Positions 12,136 to 25,800 of a stretch of DNA of 64,000 nucleotides are shown here, piece after piece. Numbering within the stretch: the stretch's first letter is position 1; each line of letters opens with the position of its first letter. The DNA comes from Symsagittifera roscoffensis (taxonomy: Eukaryota > Xenacoelomorpha > Acoela > Convolutidae), in assembly GCF_963678635.1 (NCBI RefSeq), contig NC_087062.1, forward strand, positions 63,215,253 through 63,279,252, given 5' to 3'. A model generated the notes under the pieces. It searched no databases, was not told the DNA's origin, and saw only the letters and a program-made list of their open reading frames with translations. The translations under genes and the position numbers were made by a program.

Positions 12136-12660
12136 TTGAGCCAGAAAACGGAATTCTACGCGAGGCAAAAGCAGAGGGAGGCTGTTATGCATGAAATAAA
12201 AGATGGATTCTCGTTCATGGACAAGGAAACTTACGATAGCTTACCGCTCACGCGATGGCTCGATAAGTCAGTCAAACCGATCAGAGATCATCCTGAAATA
12301 CCCACTGAGCTCCAGAAAACACCGATTCTAAAGAGACAATCCGGGGTGCCGGTGGAAATCTTGTTGGTGAAGTCTTATGATCTAGGGCAAGATGAAACAG
12401 GAAAAGCAACGGTAGGACAAGACTTAATGAACTTATTACAAAAACTAGCCGACAACAAATCCGTGGACTCAACCAGGAGGTATGATGATCCAGAATTCAC
12501 AAAAAAGAGAAGAAAAGGAGTGGGCTTGAGTCACAACAACTTATTGAATGCTGGAGATCCTGAGAATAAAGAGGTGGTACGAACACTAGTCGAGAAAATC
12601 CCGGAACAAATACTCAAGCAAACAAAGCCTAGGAGGAAAAGAGTGTCGTTTAAAGAGTAA
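12136..12660 (+). pseudogene. RNase H-integrase linker ORF
   Basis: A 174-codon open frame, rich in Lys/Glu/Asp, ends with VSFKE and TAA at 12658-12660. No enzymatic motif. Its position shows it to be the spacer between RNase H and integrase. Its last part (12,444-12,684) is repeated at 16,149-16,389 inside the integrase array. The segment tcgtttaaagag at 12,646-12,657 reappears at the end of most array units (as a close variant in a few) and is where the tandem unit begins. Confidence 0.6.
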
Positions 12661-12684
12661 GCTGAAGAACTCGGACTAGAACAA

Positions 12685-13665
12685 GAGTCCGGGGAGTGGT
12701 TGTCAAATGAGAAGGAAGGTGATGAGGAAAATTTTCCCGGGGAGTCAAAAGAATGGGACGAAGACTCAGTAGAAAGTGAAGATGAGCAAGACAGTTTGTG
12801 CGCAATATTAGCGGACAAAAAAAGAAGAAATCAGGACAGGGAATTGCAGACTGACCTTTCTCCGGGATATACAACCTGGACCATTACGACAGGAACAGAG
12901 GAGAAAAACTAGAGATGATAGCGGTGTCAAGAAAACTTTTCGAGGGAGTATCATGCAGTTCAAATTTCAGGACGGATCCAGAGCTGGAGAGTGACAGAGA
13001 AGTTTTGGGCAGGGTAGTGTGCGTCAAACTTAAGGATGATATCCACAACCCGGGAGAACTGAACGGGCAAATGATGGCACTGAAAGGGCATGTGAAGGCG
13101 AGGTACAGGCTATCGGACTAGATACAGGCACAGAACAGCGACAAGATGACCAGCAATCTCTCCAAAAGGATCCGAACGAGAGTAAAGGAGAGAAGAGACC
13201 TAGAGGAGGACAGCTATAAGCAGATGATGTGGTGGCCTGCAAGAGAAGAAACGAAGAGAAAATATTACACAAACATAATCTCATCATACTACCGCAGCTA
13301 TATCAAACGGAGGTGCTGCTCAGATCGCATGATCAGAGGGACATCAAAAAATAGTCAAGGTGCAACTAAGAATATTGCACCGATATGACTGGCCAGGAAT
13401 GAGGGAAGCTTGCGAAAGGTGGGTCAACGCATGTTTGTCGTGTCTACAGGTGAAAGACCCGAGGAAGATGAAGTTCCCTCTCAAATTGGTGGAAAGATCA
13501 GAATTCAATAAGGTCGTACAGATAGACCATCAAAAGATCTGCATGACGGAGTTACGATATAACCAGATATTGGTAATCATAGATCACTTCATGAAACTAG
13601 CGGAAGCAGTACCGAGTCAGACGGCCTCGATTAAAGAGGAAGCTGAAGAACTTTGACTAGATCAA
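12685..13665 (+). repeat. Integrase array unit 1
   Basis: 981 bp. Linker frame 12700-12912; integrase zinc/core frame 13360-13656. It has a deletion in the HX4H region near 13,215-13,350 (residues around SHDQ are frameshifted). It is almost identical to unit 5, which shows a larger duplication. Confidence 0.85.
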
Positions 13666-14699
13666 GAGTCCGGGGAGTGGTTGTCAAACGAGAAGGAAGG
13701 TGAAGAAGAAAATTTGTCCGGGTAGTCAGAACGATGGGACCAAGACTCAATAGCGAGTGAAGATGAGTAAGAAAGTTTGTGCACGTCATTAGCGGAAGAA
13801 AAAAGAAGAAATCAAGACAGGGAAATGCAAACTGATCCCTCCTCCGGAACATACAACTTGGACCATTACGACATGAACGGAGGAGAAGAACTAGAGATGT
13901 TAGCGCTGTAAAGAAATTTTTTCAGGGGATTATAATGCAGTTCAAACGTCAGGACGAATCTAGAGCCGGAGAGTGACAGAGAAGTCTTGAACAGGATAGT
14001 ATGCGTCACTTTTAAGGATGCTATCCACAACCCGGGAGAACTGAACGGGCAAATGATGGCACTGAACGAGCCTGTGAAGGCGAGGTACAGGATGTCGGAC
14101 TTGAAACGAGCACAGAAAAACGCCAAGATGACCAGCAATCTTTCCAAATGGATCCGAACGGGAGTAAAGGAGAGAAGAGACCTGGCGGAGGACAGCTACA
14201 AGTGATTGAGCCAGTTCTACAAGGAGCGGTTGGGCTTACTATACCACACAGCAGATGAGGTGGTGGCCTGCAAGAGAAGAGATGAAGAGAAAAAATTTTA
14301 CACAAACAATATCTCATCATACTACCGCAGCTATATCAAACGGAGTTACTGTTCAGATCGCACGATCAGATGGGACATCAAGGAACAGACAAGGTGCAAA
14401 AAAGTATACTGCACCAATATGACTGGCCAGGAATGAGGGAAACTTGCGAAAGGAGGGTCGACGCATGTTTGTCGTGTCTACAAGTGAAAGACCCGAGGAA
14501 GAGGAAGTTCCCTCTCAAATTGGTGGAAAGATCAGAAATCAATAAGGTCGTACAGATAGACCATCAAAAGATCTGCATTACGGAATTAGGATATAACCAG
14601 ATATTGGTAATCATAGATCACTTCATGAAACTAGCGGAAGCAGTACCGAGTCAGACGGCCTCGTTTAAAGAGGAAGCTGAAGAACTCTGAATAGATCAA
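13666..14699 (+). repeat. Integrase array unit 2
   Basis: 1,034 bp. Stops interrupt the linker (for example TAG near 13,725). The integrase frame 14370-14690 is open from GHQGTDKV to SQTASFKEEAEEL, with CLSC intact. Confidence 0.85.
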
Positions 14700-15922
14700 G
14701 AGTCCGGGGAGTGGTTGTCAAATGAGAAGGATTGTGAAGAGGCAAATTTGTCCGGGGAGTCAGAAGAATGGGACCAAGACTCAATAGCGAGTGACGATGA
14801 GCAAGAAAGTTTGTGCACGACATTAGCGGAAGAAAAAAGAAGAAATCAAGACAGGGAAATGCAGACTGATCCCTCCTCCGGGACATACAACTTGAACCAT
14901 TACGACATGAACGGAGGAGAAGAACTAGAGATGATAGCGCTGTAAAAAAAAATTTCAGGGAATTATCATGCAGTTCAAACGTCAGGACGAATCTAGAGCC
15001 GGAGAGTGACAGAGAGGTCTTGAACAGAAAAAAGAGGAAATCAAAACAGGGAAATGCAAACTGATCCCTCCTCCGGGACATACAACTTGGACCATTACGA
15101 CATGAACGGAGGAGAAGAACTAGAGATCATAGCGCTGTAAAAAAAATTTCAGGGAATTATTATGCAGTTCAAACGTCAGGACGAATCTAGAGCCGGAGAG
15201 TGACAGAGAGGTCTTGAACAGGATAGTATGCGTCACTTTTAAGGACGATATCCACAACCCGGGAGAACTGAACGGGCAAATGATGGCACTGAAAGAGCCT
15301 GTGAAGGCGAGGTACAGAATATCTGACTTGATACGAGCATAGAAAAACGCCAAGATGACCAACAATCTCTCCAAATGGATCCGAACGAGAGTAAAGGAGA
15401 GAAGAGTCCTAGAGGGGACAGCTATAAGATCTTGAACCAGTTCTACAAGGAACGGAAGTGCTTGCTCTACCAGGCAGCAGATGATGTGGTGGCCTGCAAG
15501 AGAAGATATGAAGAGAAAACATTATAAAAACATAATCTCATCATACTACCGCAGCTATATCAAACAGAGGTGCTACTCAGATCGCATGACCAGATGGGAC
15601 ATCAAGGACTAGACAAGGTGCAACAAAGAATACTGCACCGATTTGACAGCCAGGAATGCGGAAAGCTTGCGAAAATTGGGTCAACGCATGTTTGTCGTCT
15701 CTACAAGTGAAATACCCGAGGAAGATGAGTTATCTTATCAAATCGTTGAAAAATTCAGAATTCAATCACGTCGTACAGATAGACCATCAAAAAATCAGCA
15801 TGACTGAATTGGGATATAACCAGGTATTGGTAATCATAGATCACTTCACGAAACTAGCGGAAGCAGTACCGTGTCAGACCGCCTCGTTTAAAGAGGGAGC
15901 TGAAGAGCTCGGACTAGATCAA
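14700..15922 (+). repeat. Integrase array unit 3, with internal duplication
   Basis: 1,223 bp, about 190 bp longer than normal. The segment from gaaatcaagacagggaaatg through the following 190 bp is present twice (about 14,840-15,030 and 15,036-15,230). The integrase frame 15656-16093 runs on across the end of the unit into unit 4's linker. Confidence 0.8.
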
Positions 15923-16389
15923 GAGTCCGGGGAGTGGTTGTCAAATGAGAAGGATTGTGAAGAGGCAAGTTTGTCCGAGGATTCACAAGAATGGGACGAA
16001 GACTCAGTAGCAAGTGAAGATGAGCAAGACAGTTTGTTCACGATATTAGCGGAAGAAAAAAAGAAGAAATCAGGACAGGGAAAGGCAGACTGATCCCTCC
16101 TCCGGGACATACAACCTGGACCATTACGACATGAACGGAGGAGACATAACTAGCCGATAACAAACCCGTGGACTCAACCAGGAGGGATGATGATCCAGAA
16201 TTCACAAAAATGAGAAGAAAAGGAGTGGGCTTGAGTCACAACAATTTATTGAATGCTGGAGATCCTGAGAATAAAGAGGTGGTACGAACACTAGTCGAGA
16301 AAATCCCGGAACAAATACTCAAGCAAACAAAGCCATGGAGGAAAAGAGTGTCGTTTAAAGAGTAAGCTGAAGAACTCGGACTAGAACAA
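15923..16389 (+). repeat. Integrase array unit 4, truncated, fused to pre-array sequence
   Basis: Only 467 bp. After its linker (to about 16,148) it is joined to a copy of 12,444-12,684, the unique DNA just before the array. Offset 3,705 bp at both ends (12,444 to 16,149 and 12,685 to 16,390). It marks the junction of a 3.7-kb higher-order duplication. Confidence 0.85.
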
Positions 16390-17418
16390 GAGTCCGGGGA
16401 GTGGTTGTCAAATGAGAAGGAAGGTGATGAGGAAAATTTTCCGGGGGAGTCAAAAGAATGGGATGAAGACTCAGTAGAAAGTGAAGATGAGCAAAACAGT
16501 TTGTGCGCAATATTAGCGGACAAAAAAAGAAGAAATCAGGACAGGGAATTGCAGACTGACCTTTCTCCGGGATATACAACCTGGACATTACGACAGGAAC
16601 AGAGGAGAAAAACTAGAGATGATAGCGGTGTCAAGAAAACTTTTCGAGGGAGTATCATGCCGTTCAATTTTCAGGACGGATCCAGAGCCGGAGAGTGACA
16701 GAGAAGTTTTGGGCAGGGTAGTGTGCGTCAAACTTAAGGATGATATCCACAACCCGGGAGAACTGAACGGGCAAATGATGGCGCTGAAAGAGCATGTAAA
16801 GGCGAGGTACAGGATATTGGACTTGATATGAGCATAGAAGAACGCCAAGATGACCAGCAATCTCTCCAAAAGGATCCGAACGAGAGTAAAGGAGAGAAGA
16901 GACCTAGAGGAGGACAGTTATAAGATCTTGAGCCAGTTCTACGAGGAACAGAACAGCTTACTCTACCGCACATCAGATGATGTGGTGGCCTGCAAGAGAA
17001 GAAACGAAGAGAAAATATTACACAAACATAATCTCATCATACTACCGCAGCTATATCAAACGGAGGTGCTGCTCAGATCGCATGATCAGAGGGACATCAA
17101 GAAATAGTCAAGGTGCAACTAAGAATACTGCACCGATATGACTGGCCAGGAATGAGGGAAGCTTGCGAAAGTTGGGTCAACGCACGTTTGTCGTGTCTAC
17201 AGGTGAAAGACCCGAGGTAAATGAAGTTCCCTCTCAAAATGGTGGAAAGCTCAGAATTCAATGATATCGTACAGATAGACCATCAAAAGATATGTATGAC
17301 GGAATCGGGATATAACCAGATATTGGTAATCATAGATCACTTCACGAAACTAGCGGAAGCAGTACCGTGTCAGATGGCCTCGTTTAAAGAGGAAGCTGAA
17401 TAACTCGGACTAGATCAA
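16390..17418 (+). repeat. Integrase array unit 5
   Basis: 1,029 bp. Nearly identical to unit 1 over the linker (same lysine-for-glutamate changes in ADKKRRNQDRELQTD) but keeps the HX4H-region sequence lost from unit 1. Stops near 16,830 and 17,105. Confidence 0.85.
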
Positions 17419-18449
17419 GATTCAAGGGAGTGGCTGTCAAACGAGAAGGAAGGTGAAGGGGAAAATTTGTCCAAGGAGTCAGAAGAATGGGACAAAAGCT
17501 CAGTAGAAAGTGAAGATGAGCAAGACGGTTTGTGCACGATATTAGCGAAAGAAAAATGATGAAATCGTGATTGGGAAACGCAGACTGATCCCTCCTCCGG
17601 GACATACAACCTGGACCATTACGACATGAACGGAAGAGAAGAACTAGAGATGATAGCGCTGTCAAGAAAACTTTTTAGGGGATTATTATGCAGTTCAAAC
17701 GTCAGGACGAATCTAGAGCCGGAGAGTGACAGAGAAGTCTTGAGCAGGATGGTGTGCGTCAAACCTAAGGATGATATTCACAACCCAGAAGAACTGAATG
17801 GGCAAATGATGGCACTGAAAGGGCATGTGAAGGCAAGGTACCGGCTATCGGACTAGATACGAGCACAGAACAGCGACAAGATGACCAGCAATCTCTCCAA
17901 ATGGATCCGAACGAGAGTAAATGAGAGAAGAAACCTAGAGGAGGACAGTTACAAGATCTTGAGCTAGTTCTACGAGGAACAGAACAGCTTACTCTCCCGC
18001 ATAGCAGATGATGGGATGGCCTGCAAGAGAAGAGATGAAGAGAAAATATTTCACAAACATAATCTCATCATACTACCGCAGCTATATCAAACGGAGGTGC
18101 TGCTCAGATCGCATGATCAGAGGGACATCAAGAAATAGTCAAGGTGCAACTAAGAATACTGCACCGATATGACTGGCCAGGAATGAGGGAAGCTCGCGAA
18201 AGGTGGGTCAACGCATGTTTGTCGTGTCTACAGGTGAAAGACCCGAGGAAGGTGAAGTTCCCTCTCAAAATGGTGGAAAGCTCAGATTTCAATGAGATCG
18301 TACAGATAGACCATCAAAAGATATGTATGACGGAATCGGGATATATTCAGATATTGGTAATCATAGATCACTTCACGAAACTAGCGGAAGCAGTACCGTG
18401 TCAGATGGCCTCGTTTAAAGAGGAAGCTGAATAACTCGGACTAGATCAA
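17419..18449 (+). repeat. Integrase array unit 6
   Basis: 1,031 bp. Belongs with units 7 and 8 by the shared 'gattcc/gattca' start and the NDRR-like changes. The integrase frame 18144-18434 is open with ACLSCLQVKDP. A TAG near 17,968 breaks the middle. Confidence 0.85.
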
Positions 18450-19481
18450 GATTCCGGGGAGTGGCTGTCAAACGAGAAGGATGGTGAAGAGGAAAATTTG
18501 TCCAAGGAGTCAGAAGAATGGGACGAAAGCTCAGTAGAAAGTGAAGATGAGCAAGACAGTTTGTGCACGATATTAGCGGAAGAAAACGGAAGAAATCGGG
18601 ATTGGGAAACGCAGACTGAACCCTCCTCCGGGACATACAACCTGAACCATTACAACATGAACGGAAGAGAAGAACAAGAGATGATAGCGCTGTCAAGAAA
18701 AATTTTTAGGGGATTATTATGCAGTTCAAACGTCAGGACAAATCTAGAGCCGGAGAGTGACAGAGAAGTCTTGAGCAGGATGGTGTGCGTCAAACCTAAG
18801 GATGATATTCACAACCCGGAAAAACTGAACGGGCAAATGATGGCACTGAAAGGGCATGTGAAGGCGAGGTACAGGCTATTGGACTAGATACGAGCACAGA
18901 ACAGCGACAAAATGACCAGCAATCTCTCCAAATTGATCCGAACGAGAGTAAATGAGAGAAGAAACCTAGTGGAGGACAGCTATAAGTTCTTGAGCCAGTT
19001 CTAAAAGGAACGGAAGGGCTTGCTCTACCACACAGCAGATGATGTGGTGGCCTGCAAGAGAGGAGATGAAAAGAAAACATTACACAAACATAATCTCATC
19101 ATATTACCGCAGCTATATCAAACGGAGGTGCTGCTCAGATTGCATGATCAGATGGGACATCAAGGAACAGACAAGGTGCAACAAAGTTTACTGCACCGAT
19201 ATGACTGGCCAGGAATGAGGGAAACTTGCGAAAGGAGGGTCGACGCATGTTTGTCGTGTCTACAAGTGAAAGACCCGAGGAAGAGGAAGTTCCCTCTCAA
19301 ATTGGTGCAAAGATCAAAATTCAATGAGGTCGTACAGATAGACCATCAAAAGATATGTATAACGGAGTCGGGATATAACCAGATATTGGTAATCATAGAT
19401 CACTTCACGAAACTAGCGGAAGCAGTACCGTCTCAGATGGCCTCGTTTAAATAGGAAGCTGAATAACTCGGAGTAGATCAA
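18450..19481 (+). repeat. Integrase array unit 7
   Basis: 1,032 bp. Linker frame 18498-18887 is unusually long and open (129 codons). Integrase frame 19020-19454 (144 codons) includes HDQMGHQGTDKV and ACLSC, one of the better preserved copies. Confidence 0.85.
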
Positions 19482-20512
19482 GATTCCGGGAGTGGCTGTC
19501 AAACGAGAAGGAAGGTGAAGAGGAAAATTTGTCCGAGGAGTCAGAAGAATGGGACGAAAGCTCAGTAGAAAGTGAAGATGAGCAAGACAGTTTGTGCACG
19601 ATATTAGCGGAAGAAAAATGAAGAAATCGTGACTGGGAAACGCAGACTGATCCCTCCTCCGGGACATAAAACCTGGACCATTACGACATGAACGGAAGAG
19701 AAGAACTAGAGATGAAGGCGCTGTCAAGAAAACTTTTTAGGGGATTGTTATGCAGTTCAAACTTCAGGACGAATCTAGGGTCTGAGAGCGACAGAGAAGT
19801 CTTGAGCAGGATGGTGTGCGTCAAACCTAAGGATGATATTCACAACCCGTAAGAACTGATCGGACAAATGATGGCACTGAAAGGGCATGTGAAGGCGAGG
19901 TACAGGCTATCGGACTAGATACAGGCACAGAACAGCGACAAGATGACCAGCAATCTCTCCAAATGGCTCAGAACGAGAGTAAAGGAGAGAAGAGACCTAG
20001 AGGAGGACAGCTATAAGATCATGAGCCAGTTCTACAAGGAGCGGTTGGGCTTACTCTACCACACAGCAGAGGATGTGGTGGTCTGCAAGAGAAGAGATGA
20101 AGAGAAAGTATTACACAAACATAATCTCATCATACTACCGCAAATATATCAAACGGAGTTGCTGTTCGGATCGCACGATCAGATGGGACATCAAGGAACA
20201 GACAAGGTGCAACAAAGTATACTGCACCGATATGACTGGCCAGGAATGAGGGAAACTTGCGAAAGGAGGGCCGACGCATGTTTGTCGTGTCTACAAGTGA
20301 AAGACCCGAGGAAGAGGAAGTTCCCTCGCAAATTGGTGGAAAGATCAGAATTCAATGAGGTCGTACAGATAGACCATCAAAAGATCTGCATGACGGAATT
20401 ACGATATAACCAGATATTGGTAATCATAGATCAGTTCATGAAACTAGCGGAAGCAGTACCGAGTCAGACGGCCTCGATTAACGAGGAAGCTAAAGAACTC
20501 TCACTAGATCAA
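19482..20512 (+). repeat. Integrase array unit 8
   Basis: 1,031 bp. Integrase frame 19943-20554 is open for 203 codons, the longest in the array, from the pre-zinc helix region through the first core Asp into the next linker. Stops lie in the linker near 19,620-19,670. Confidence 0.85.
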
Positions 20513-21544
20513 GAGTCCGGGGAGTGGTTGTCAAATGAGAAGGATAGTGAATAGGCAAATTTGTCCGGGTAGTCAGAAGAATGGGACCAAGACTCAATAG
20601 CGAGTGAAGATGAGCAAGAAAAGTTGTGCACGACATTAGTGGAAGAAAAAAATAGAAATCAAGACAGTGAAATGCAAAACGATCCCTCCTCCGGGACATA
20701 CAACTTGGACCATTACGACATGAACGGAGGAGAAGAACTAGAGATGATAGCGCTGTAAAGAAATTTTTTCAGGGGATTATCATGCAGTTCAAACGTCAGG
20801 ACGAATCTAGAGCCGGAGAGTGACAGAGAGGTCTTGAACAGGATAGTATGCGTCACTTTTAAGGATGCTATCCACAACCCGGGAGAACTGAACGGGCAAA
20901 AGATGGCACTGAACGAGCCTGTGAAGGCGAGGTACAGGATGTCGGACTTGAAACGAGCACAGAAAAACGCCAAGATGACCAGCAATCTTTCCAAATGGAT
21001 CTGAACGGGAGTAAAGGAGAGAAGAGACCTGGAGGAGGACAGCTACAAGTGATTGAGCCAATTCTACAAGGAGCGGTTGGGCTTACTCTACCACACAGCA
21101 GAGGATGTGGTGGTCTGCAAGAGAAGAGATGAAGAGAAAGTATTACACAAACATAATCTCATCATACTACCGCAGCTATATCAAACGGAGTTGCTGTTCG
21201 GATCGCACGATCAGATGGGACATCAAGGAACAGACAAGGTGCAACAAAGTATACTGCACCGATATGACTGGCCAGGAATGAGGGAAACTTGCGAAAGGAG
21301 GGCCGACGCATGTTTGTCGTGTCTACAAGTGAAAGACCCGAGGAAGAGGAAGTTCCCTCGCAAATTGGTGGAAAGATCAGAATTCAATGAGGTCGTACAG
21401 ATAGACCATCAAAAGATCTGCATGACGGAATTACGATATAACCAGATATTGGTAATCATAGATCAGTTCATGAAACTAGCGGAAGCAGTACCGAGTCAGA
21501 CGGCCTCGATTAACGAGGAAGCTAAAGAACTCTCACTAGATCAA
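20513..21544 (+). repeat. Integrase array unit 9
   Basis: 1,032 bp, near-identical to unit 10, indicating recent duplication. Frame 21053-21604 (183 codons) covers the zinc domain and core start. The linker carries TAG near 20,552 and 20,570. Confidence 0.85.
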
Positions 21545-22578
21545 GAGTCCGGGGAGTGGTTGTCAAATGAGAAGGATAGTGAAGAGGCAAATTTGTCCGG
21601 GTAGTCAGAAGAATGGGACCAAGACTCAATAGCGAGTGAAGATGAGCAAGAAAAGTTGTGCACGATATTAGTGGAAGAAAAAAATAGAAATCAAGACAGT
21701 GAAATGCAAAACGATCCCTCCTCCGGGACATACAACTTGGACCATTACGACATGAACGGAGGAGAAGAACTAGAGATGATAGCGCTGTAAAGAAATTTTT
21801 TCAGGGGATTATCATCCAGTTCAAACGTCAGGACGAATCTAGAGCCGGAGAGTGACAGAGAGGTCTTGAACAGGATAGTATGCGTCACTTTTAAGGATGC
21901 TATCCACAACCCGGGAGAACTGAACGGGCAAAAGATGGCACTGAACGAGCCTGTGAAGGCGAGGTACAGGATGTCGGACTTGAAACGAGCACAGAAAAAC
22001 GCCAAGATGACCAGCAATCTTTCCAAATGGATCTGAACGGGAGTAAAGGAGAGAAGAGACCTGGAGGAGGACAGCTACAAGTGATTGAGCCAGTTCGACA
22101 AGGAGCGGTTGGGCTTACTATACCACACAGCAGATGAGATGGTGGCCTGCAAGAGAAGAGATGAAGAGAAAAAATTTTACACAAACAATATCTCATCATA
22201 CTACCGCAGCTATATCAAACGGAGTTGCTGTTCAGATCGCACCATCAGATGGGACATCAAGGAACAGACAAGGTGCAACAAAGTATACTGCACCAATATG
22301 ACTGGCCAGGACTGAGGGAAACTTGCGAAAGGAGGGTCGACGCATGTTTATCGTGTCTACAAGTGAAAGACCCGAGGAAGATGAAGTTCCCTCTCAAATT
22401 GGTGGAAAGATCAGAATTCAATGAGGTCGTACAGATAGACCATCAAAAGATCTGCATTACGGAATTAGGATATAACCAGATATTGGTTATCATAGATCAC
22501 TTCATGAAACTAGCGGAAGCAGTACCGAGTCAGACGGCCTCGTTTAAAGAGGAAGCTGAAGAACTCTGACTAGATCAA
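21545..22578 (+). repeat. Integrase array unit 10
   Basis: 1,034 bp. Its first half matches unit 9. Its second half (from about 22,090) matches the 11-13 group (IDHQKICITELGYNQ), so it is a mosaic. Integrase frame 22225-22569. Confidence 0.85.
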
Positions 22579-23736
22579 GAGTCCGGGGAGTGGTTGTCAA
22601 ATGAGAAGGATTGTGAAGAGGCAAATTTGTCCGGGGAGTCAGAAGAATGGGACCAAGACTCAATAGCGAGTGACGATGAGCAAGAAAGTTTGTGCACGAC
22701 ATTAGCAGAAGAAAAAAGAAGAAATCAAGACAGGGAAATGCAAACTGATCCCTCCTCCGGGACATACAACTTGGACCATTACGACATGAACGGAGGAGAA
22801 GAACTAGAGATGATAGCGCTGTAAAAAAATTTTAGGGAAATATCATGCAGTTCAAACGTCAGGACGAATCTAGAGCCGGAGAGTGACAGAGAGGTCTTGA
22901 ACAGGATAGTATGCGTCACTTTTAAGGACAATATCCACAACCCGGGAGAACTGAACGGGCAAAAGATGGCACTGAAAGAGCCTGTGAAGGCGAGGTACAG
23001 GATGTCGGACTTGAAACGAGCACAGAAAAACGCCAAGATGACCAGCAATCTCTCCAAATGCAATGCACAACCAGGGAGAACTAAACGGGCAAATGATGGC
23101 ACTGAAAGAGCCTGTGAAGGCGAGGTACAGAATATCTGACTTGATACGAGCATAGAAAAACGCCAAGATGACCAACAATCTCTCCAAATGGATCCGAACG
23201 AGAGTAAAGGAGAGAAGAGTCCTAGAGGGGACAGCTATAAGATCTTGAGCCAGTTCTACAAGGAACGGAAGTGCTTGCTCTACCAGGCAGCAGATGATGT
23301 GGTGGCCTGCAAGAGAAGATATGAAGAGAAAACATTATAAAAACATAATCTCATCATACTACCGCAGCTATATCAAACGGAGGTGCTACTCAGATCGCAT
23401 GACCAGATGGGACATCAAGGAACAGATAAGGTGCAACAAAGAATACTACACCGATCTGAGTGGCCAGGAATGAGAAAAGCTTGCGAAAGATGGGTCAACG
23501 CATGTTTGCAGTGTCTACAAGTGAAAGACCCGAGGAAGATGAAGTTCCCTCTCAAATCGGTGGAAAGCTTAGAATTCAATGAGGTCGTACTGATAGACCA
23601 TCAAAAGATATGCATTACGGAATTAGGATATAACCAGATATTGGTTATCATAGATCACTTCATGAAACTAGCGGAAGCAGTACCGAGTCAGACGGCCTCG
23701 TTTAAAGAGGAAGCTGAAGAACTCTGACTAGATCAA
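22579..23736 (+). repeat. Integrase array unit 11, with about 126-bp internal duplication
   Basis: 1,158 bp. The segment containing aactgaacgggcaaa...gacttga is present twice (about 22,930-23,055 and 23,060-23,185). Unit 14 has the same extra copy. Integrase frame 23383-23727. Confidence 0.85.
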
Positions 23737-24768
23737 GAGTCCGGGGAGTGGTTGTCAAATGAGAAGGATTGTGAAGAGGCAAATTTGTCCGGGGAGTCAG
23801 AAGAATGGGACCAAGACTCAATAGCGAGTGACGATGAGCAAGAAAGTTTGTGCACGACATTAGCGGAAGAAAAAAGAAGAAATCAAGACAGGGAAATGCA
23901 AACTGATCCCTCCTCCGGGACATACAACTTGGACTATTACGACATGAACGGAGGAGAAGAACTAGAGATGATAGCGCTGTAAAAAAAATTTCAGGGAAAT
24001 ATCATGCAGTTCAAACGTCAGGACGAATCTAGAGCCGGAGAGTGACAGAGAGGTCTTGAACAGGATAGTATGCGTCACTTTTAAGGATGCTATCCACAAC
24101 CCGGGAGAACTGAACGGGCAAAAGATGGCACTGAACGAGCCTGTGAAGGCGAGGTACAGGATGTCGGACTTGAAACGAGCACAGAAAAACGCCAAGATGA
24201 CCAGCAATCTTTCCAAATGGATCCGAACGGGAGTAAAGGAGAGAAGAGACCTGGAGGAGGACAGCTACAAGTGATTGAGCCAGTTCTACAAGGAGCGGTT
24301 GGGCTTACTATACCACACAGCAGATGAAGTGGTGGCCTGCAAGAGAAGAGATGAAGAGAAAAAATTTTACACAAACAATATCTCATCATACTACCGCAGC
24401 TATATCAAACGGAGTTGCTGTTCAGATCGCACGATCAGATGGGACATCAAGGAACAGACAAGGTGCAACAAAGTATACTGCACCAATATGACTGGCCAGG
24501 ACTGAGGGAAACTTGCGAAAGGAGGGTCGACGCATGTTTATCGTGTCTACAAGTGAAAGACCCGAGGAAGAAGAAGTTCCCTCTCAAATTGGTGGAAAGA
24601 TCAGAATTCAATGAGGTCGTACAGATAGACCATCAAAAGATCTGCATTACGGAATTAGGATATAACCAGATATTGGTTATCATAGATCACTTCATGAAAC
24701 TAGCGGAAGCAGTACCGAGTCAGACGGCCTCGTTTAAAGAGGAAGCTGAAGAACTCTGACTAGATCAA
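23737..24768 (+). repeat. Integrase array unit 12
   Basis: 1,032 bp. Near-identical to unit 13. Linker frame 23752-23982, integrase frame 24415-24759. A TGA near 24,273 separates the two. Confidence 0.85.
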
Positions 24769-25800
24769 GAGTCCGGGGAGTGGTTGTCAAATGAGAAGGA
24801 TTGTGAAGAGGCAAATTTGTCCGGGGAGTCAGAAGAATGGGACCAAGACTCAATAGCGAGTGACGATGAGCAAGAAAGTTTGTGCACGACATTAGCGGAA
24901 GAAAAAAGAAGAAATCAAGACAGGGAAATGCAAACTGATCCCTCCGCCGGGACATACAACTTGGACCATTACGACATGAACGGAGGAGAAGAACTAGAGA
25001 TGATAGCGCTGTAAAAAAAATTTCAGGGAAATATCATGCAAATCAAACGTCAGGACGAATCTAGAGCCGGAGAGTGACAGAGAGGTCTTGAACAGGATAG
25101 TATGCGTCACTTTTAAGGATGCTATCCACAACCCGGGAGAACTGAACGGGCAAAAGATGGCACTGAACGAGCCTGTGAAGGCGAGGTACAGGATGTCGGA
25201 CTTGAAACGAGCACAGAAAAACGCCAAGATGACCAGCAATCTTTCCAAATGGATCCGAACGGGAGTAAAGGAGAGAAGAGACCTGGAGGAGGACAGCTAC
25301 AAGTGATTGAGCCAGTTCTACAAGGAGCGGTTGGGCTTACTATACCACACAGCAGATGAAGTGGTGGCCTGCAAGAGAAGAGATGAAGAGAAAAAATTTT
25401 ACACAAACAATATCTCATCATACTAGCGCAGCTATATCAAACGGAGTTGCTGTTCAGATCGCACGATCAGATGGGACATCAAGGAACAGACAAGGTGCAA
25501 CAAAGTATACTGCACCAATATGACTGGCCAGGACTGAGGGAAACTTGCGAAAGGAGGGTGGACGCATGTTTGTCGTGTCTACAAGTGAAAGACCCGAGGA
25601 AGAGGAAGTTCCCTCTCAAATTGGTGGAAAGATCAGAATTCAATGAGGTCGTACAGATAGACCATCAAAAGATCTGCATAACGGAATTAGGATATAACCA
25701 GATATTGGTAATCATAGATCACTTCATGAAACTAGCGGAAGCAGTACCGAGTCAGACGGCCTCGTTTAAAGAGGAAGCTGAAGAACTCTGACTAGATCAA
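24769..25800 (+). repeat. Integrase array unit 13
   Basis: 1,032 bp, near-identical to unit 12. A TAC-to-TAG change near 25,424 removes one of the open frames present in unit 12. Integrase frame 25447-25791. Confidence 0.85.
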
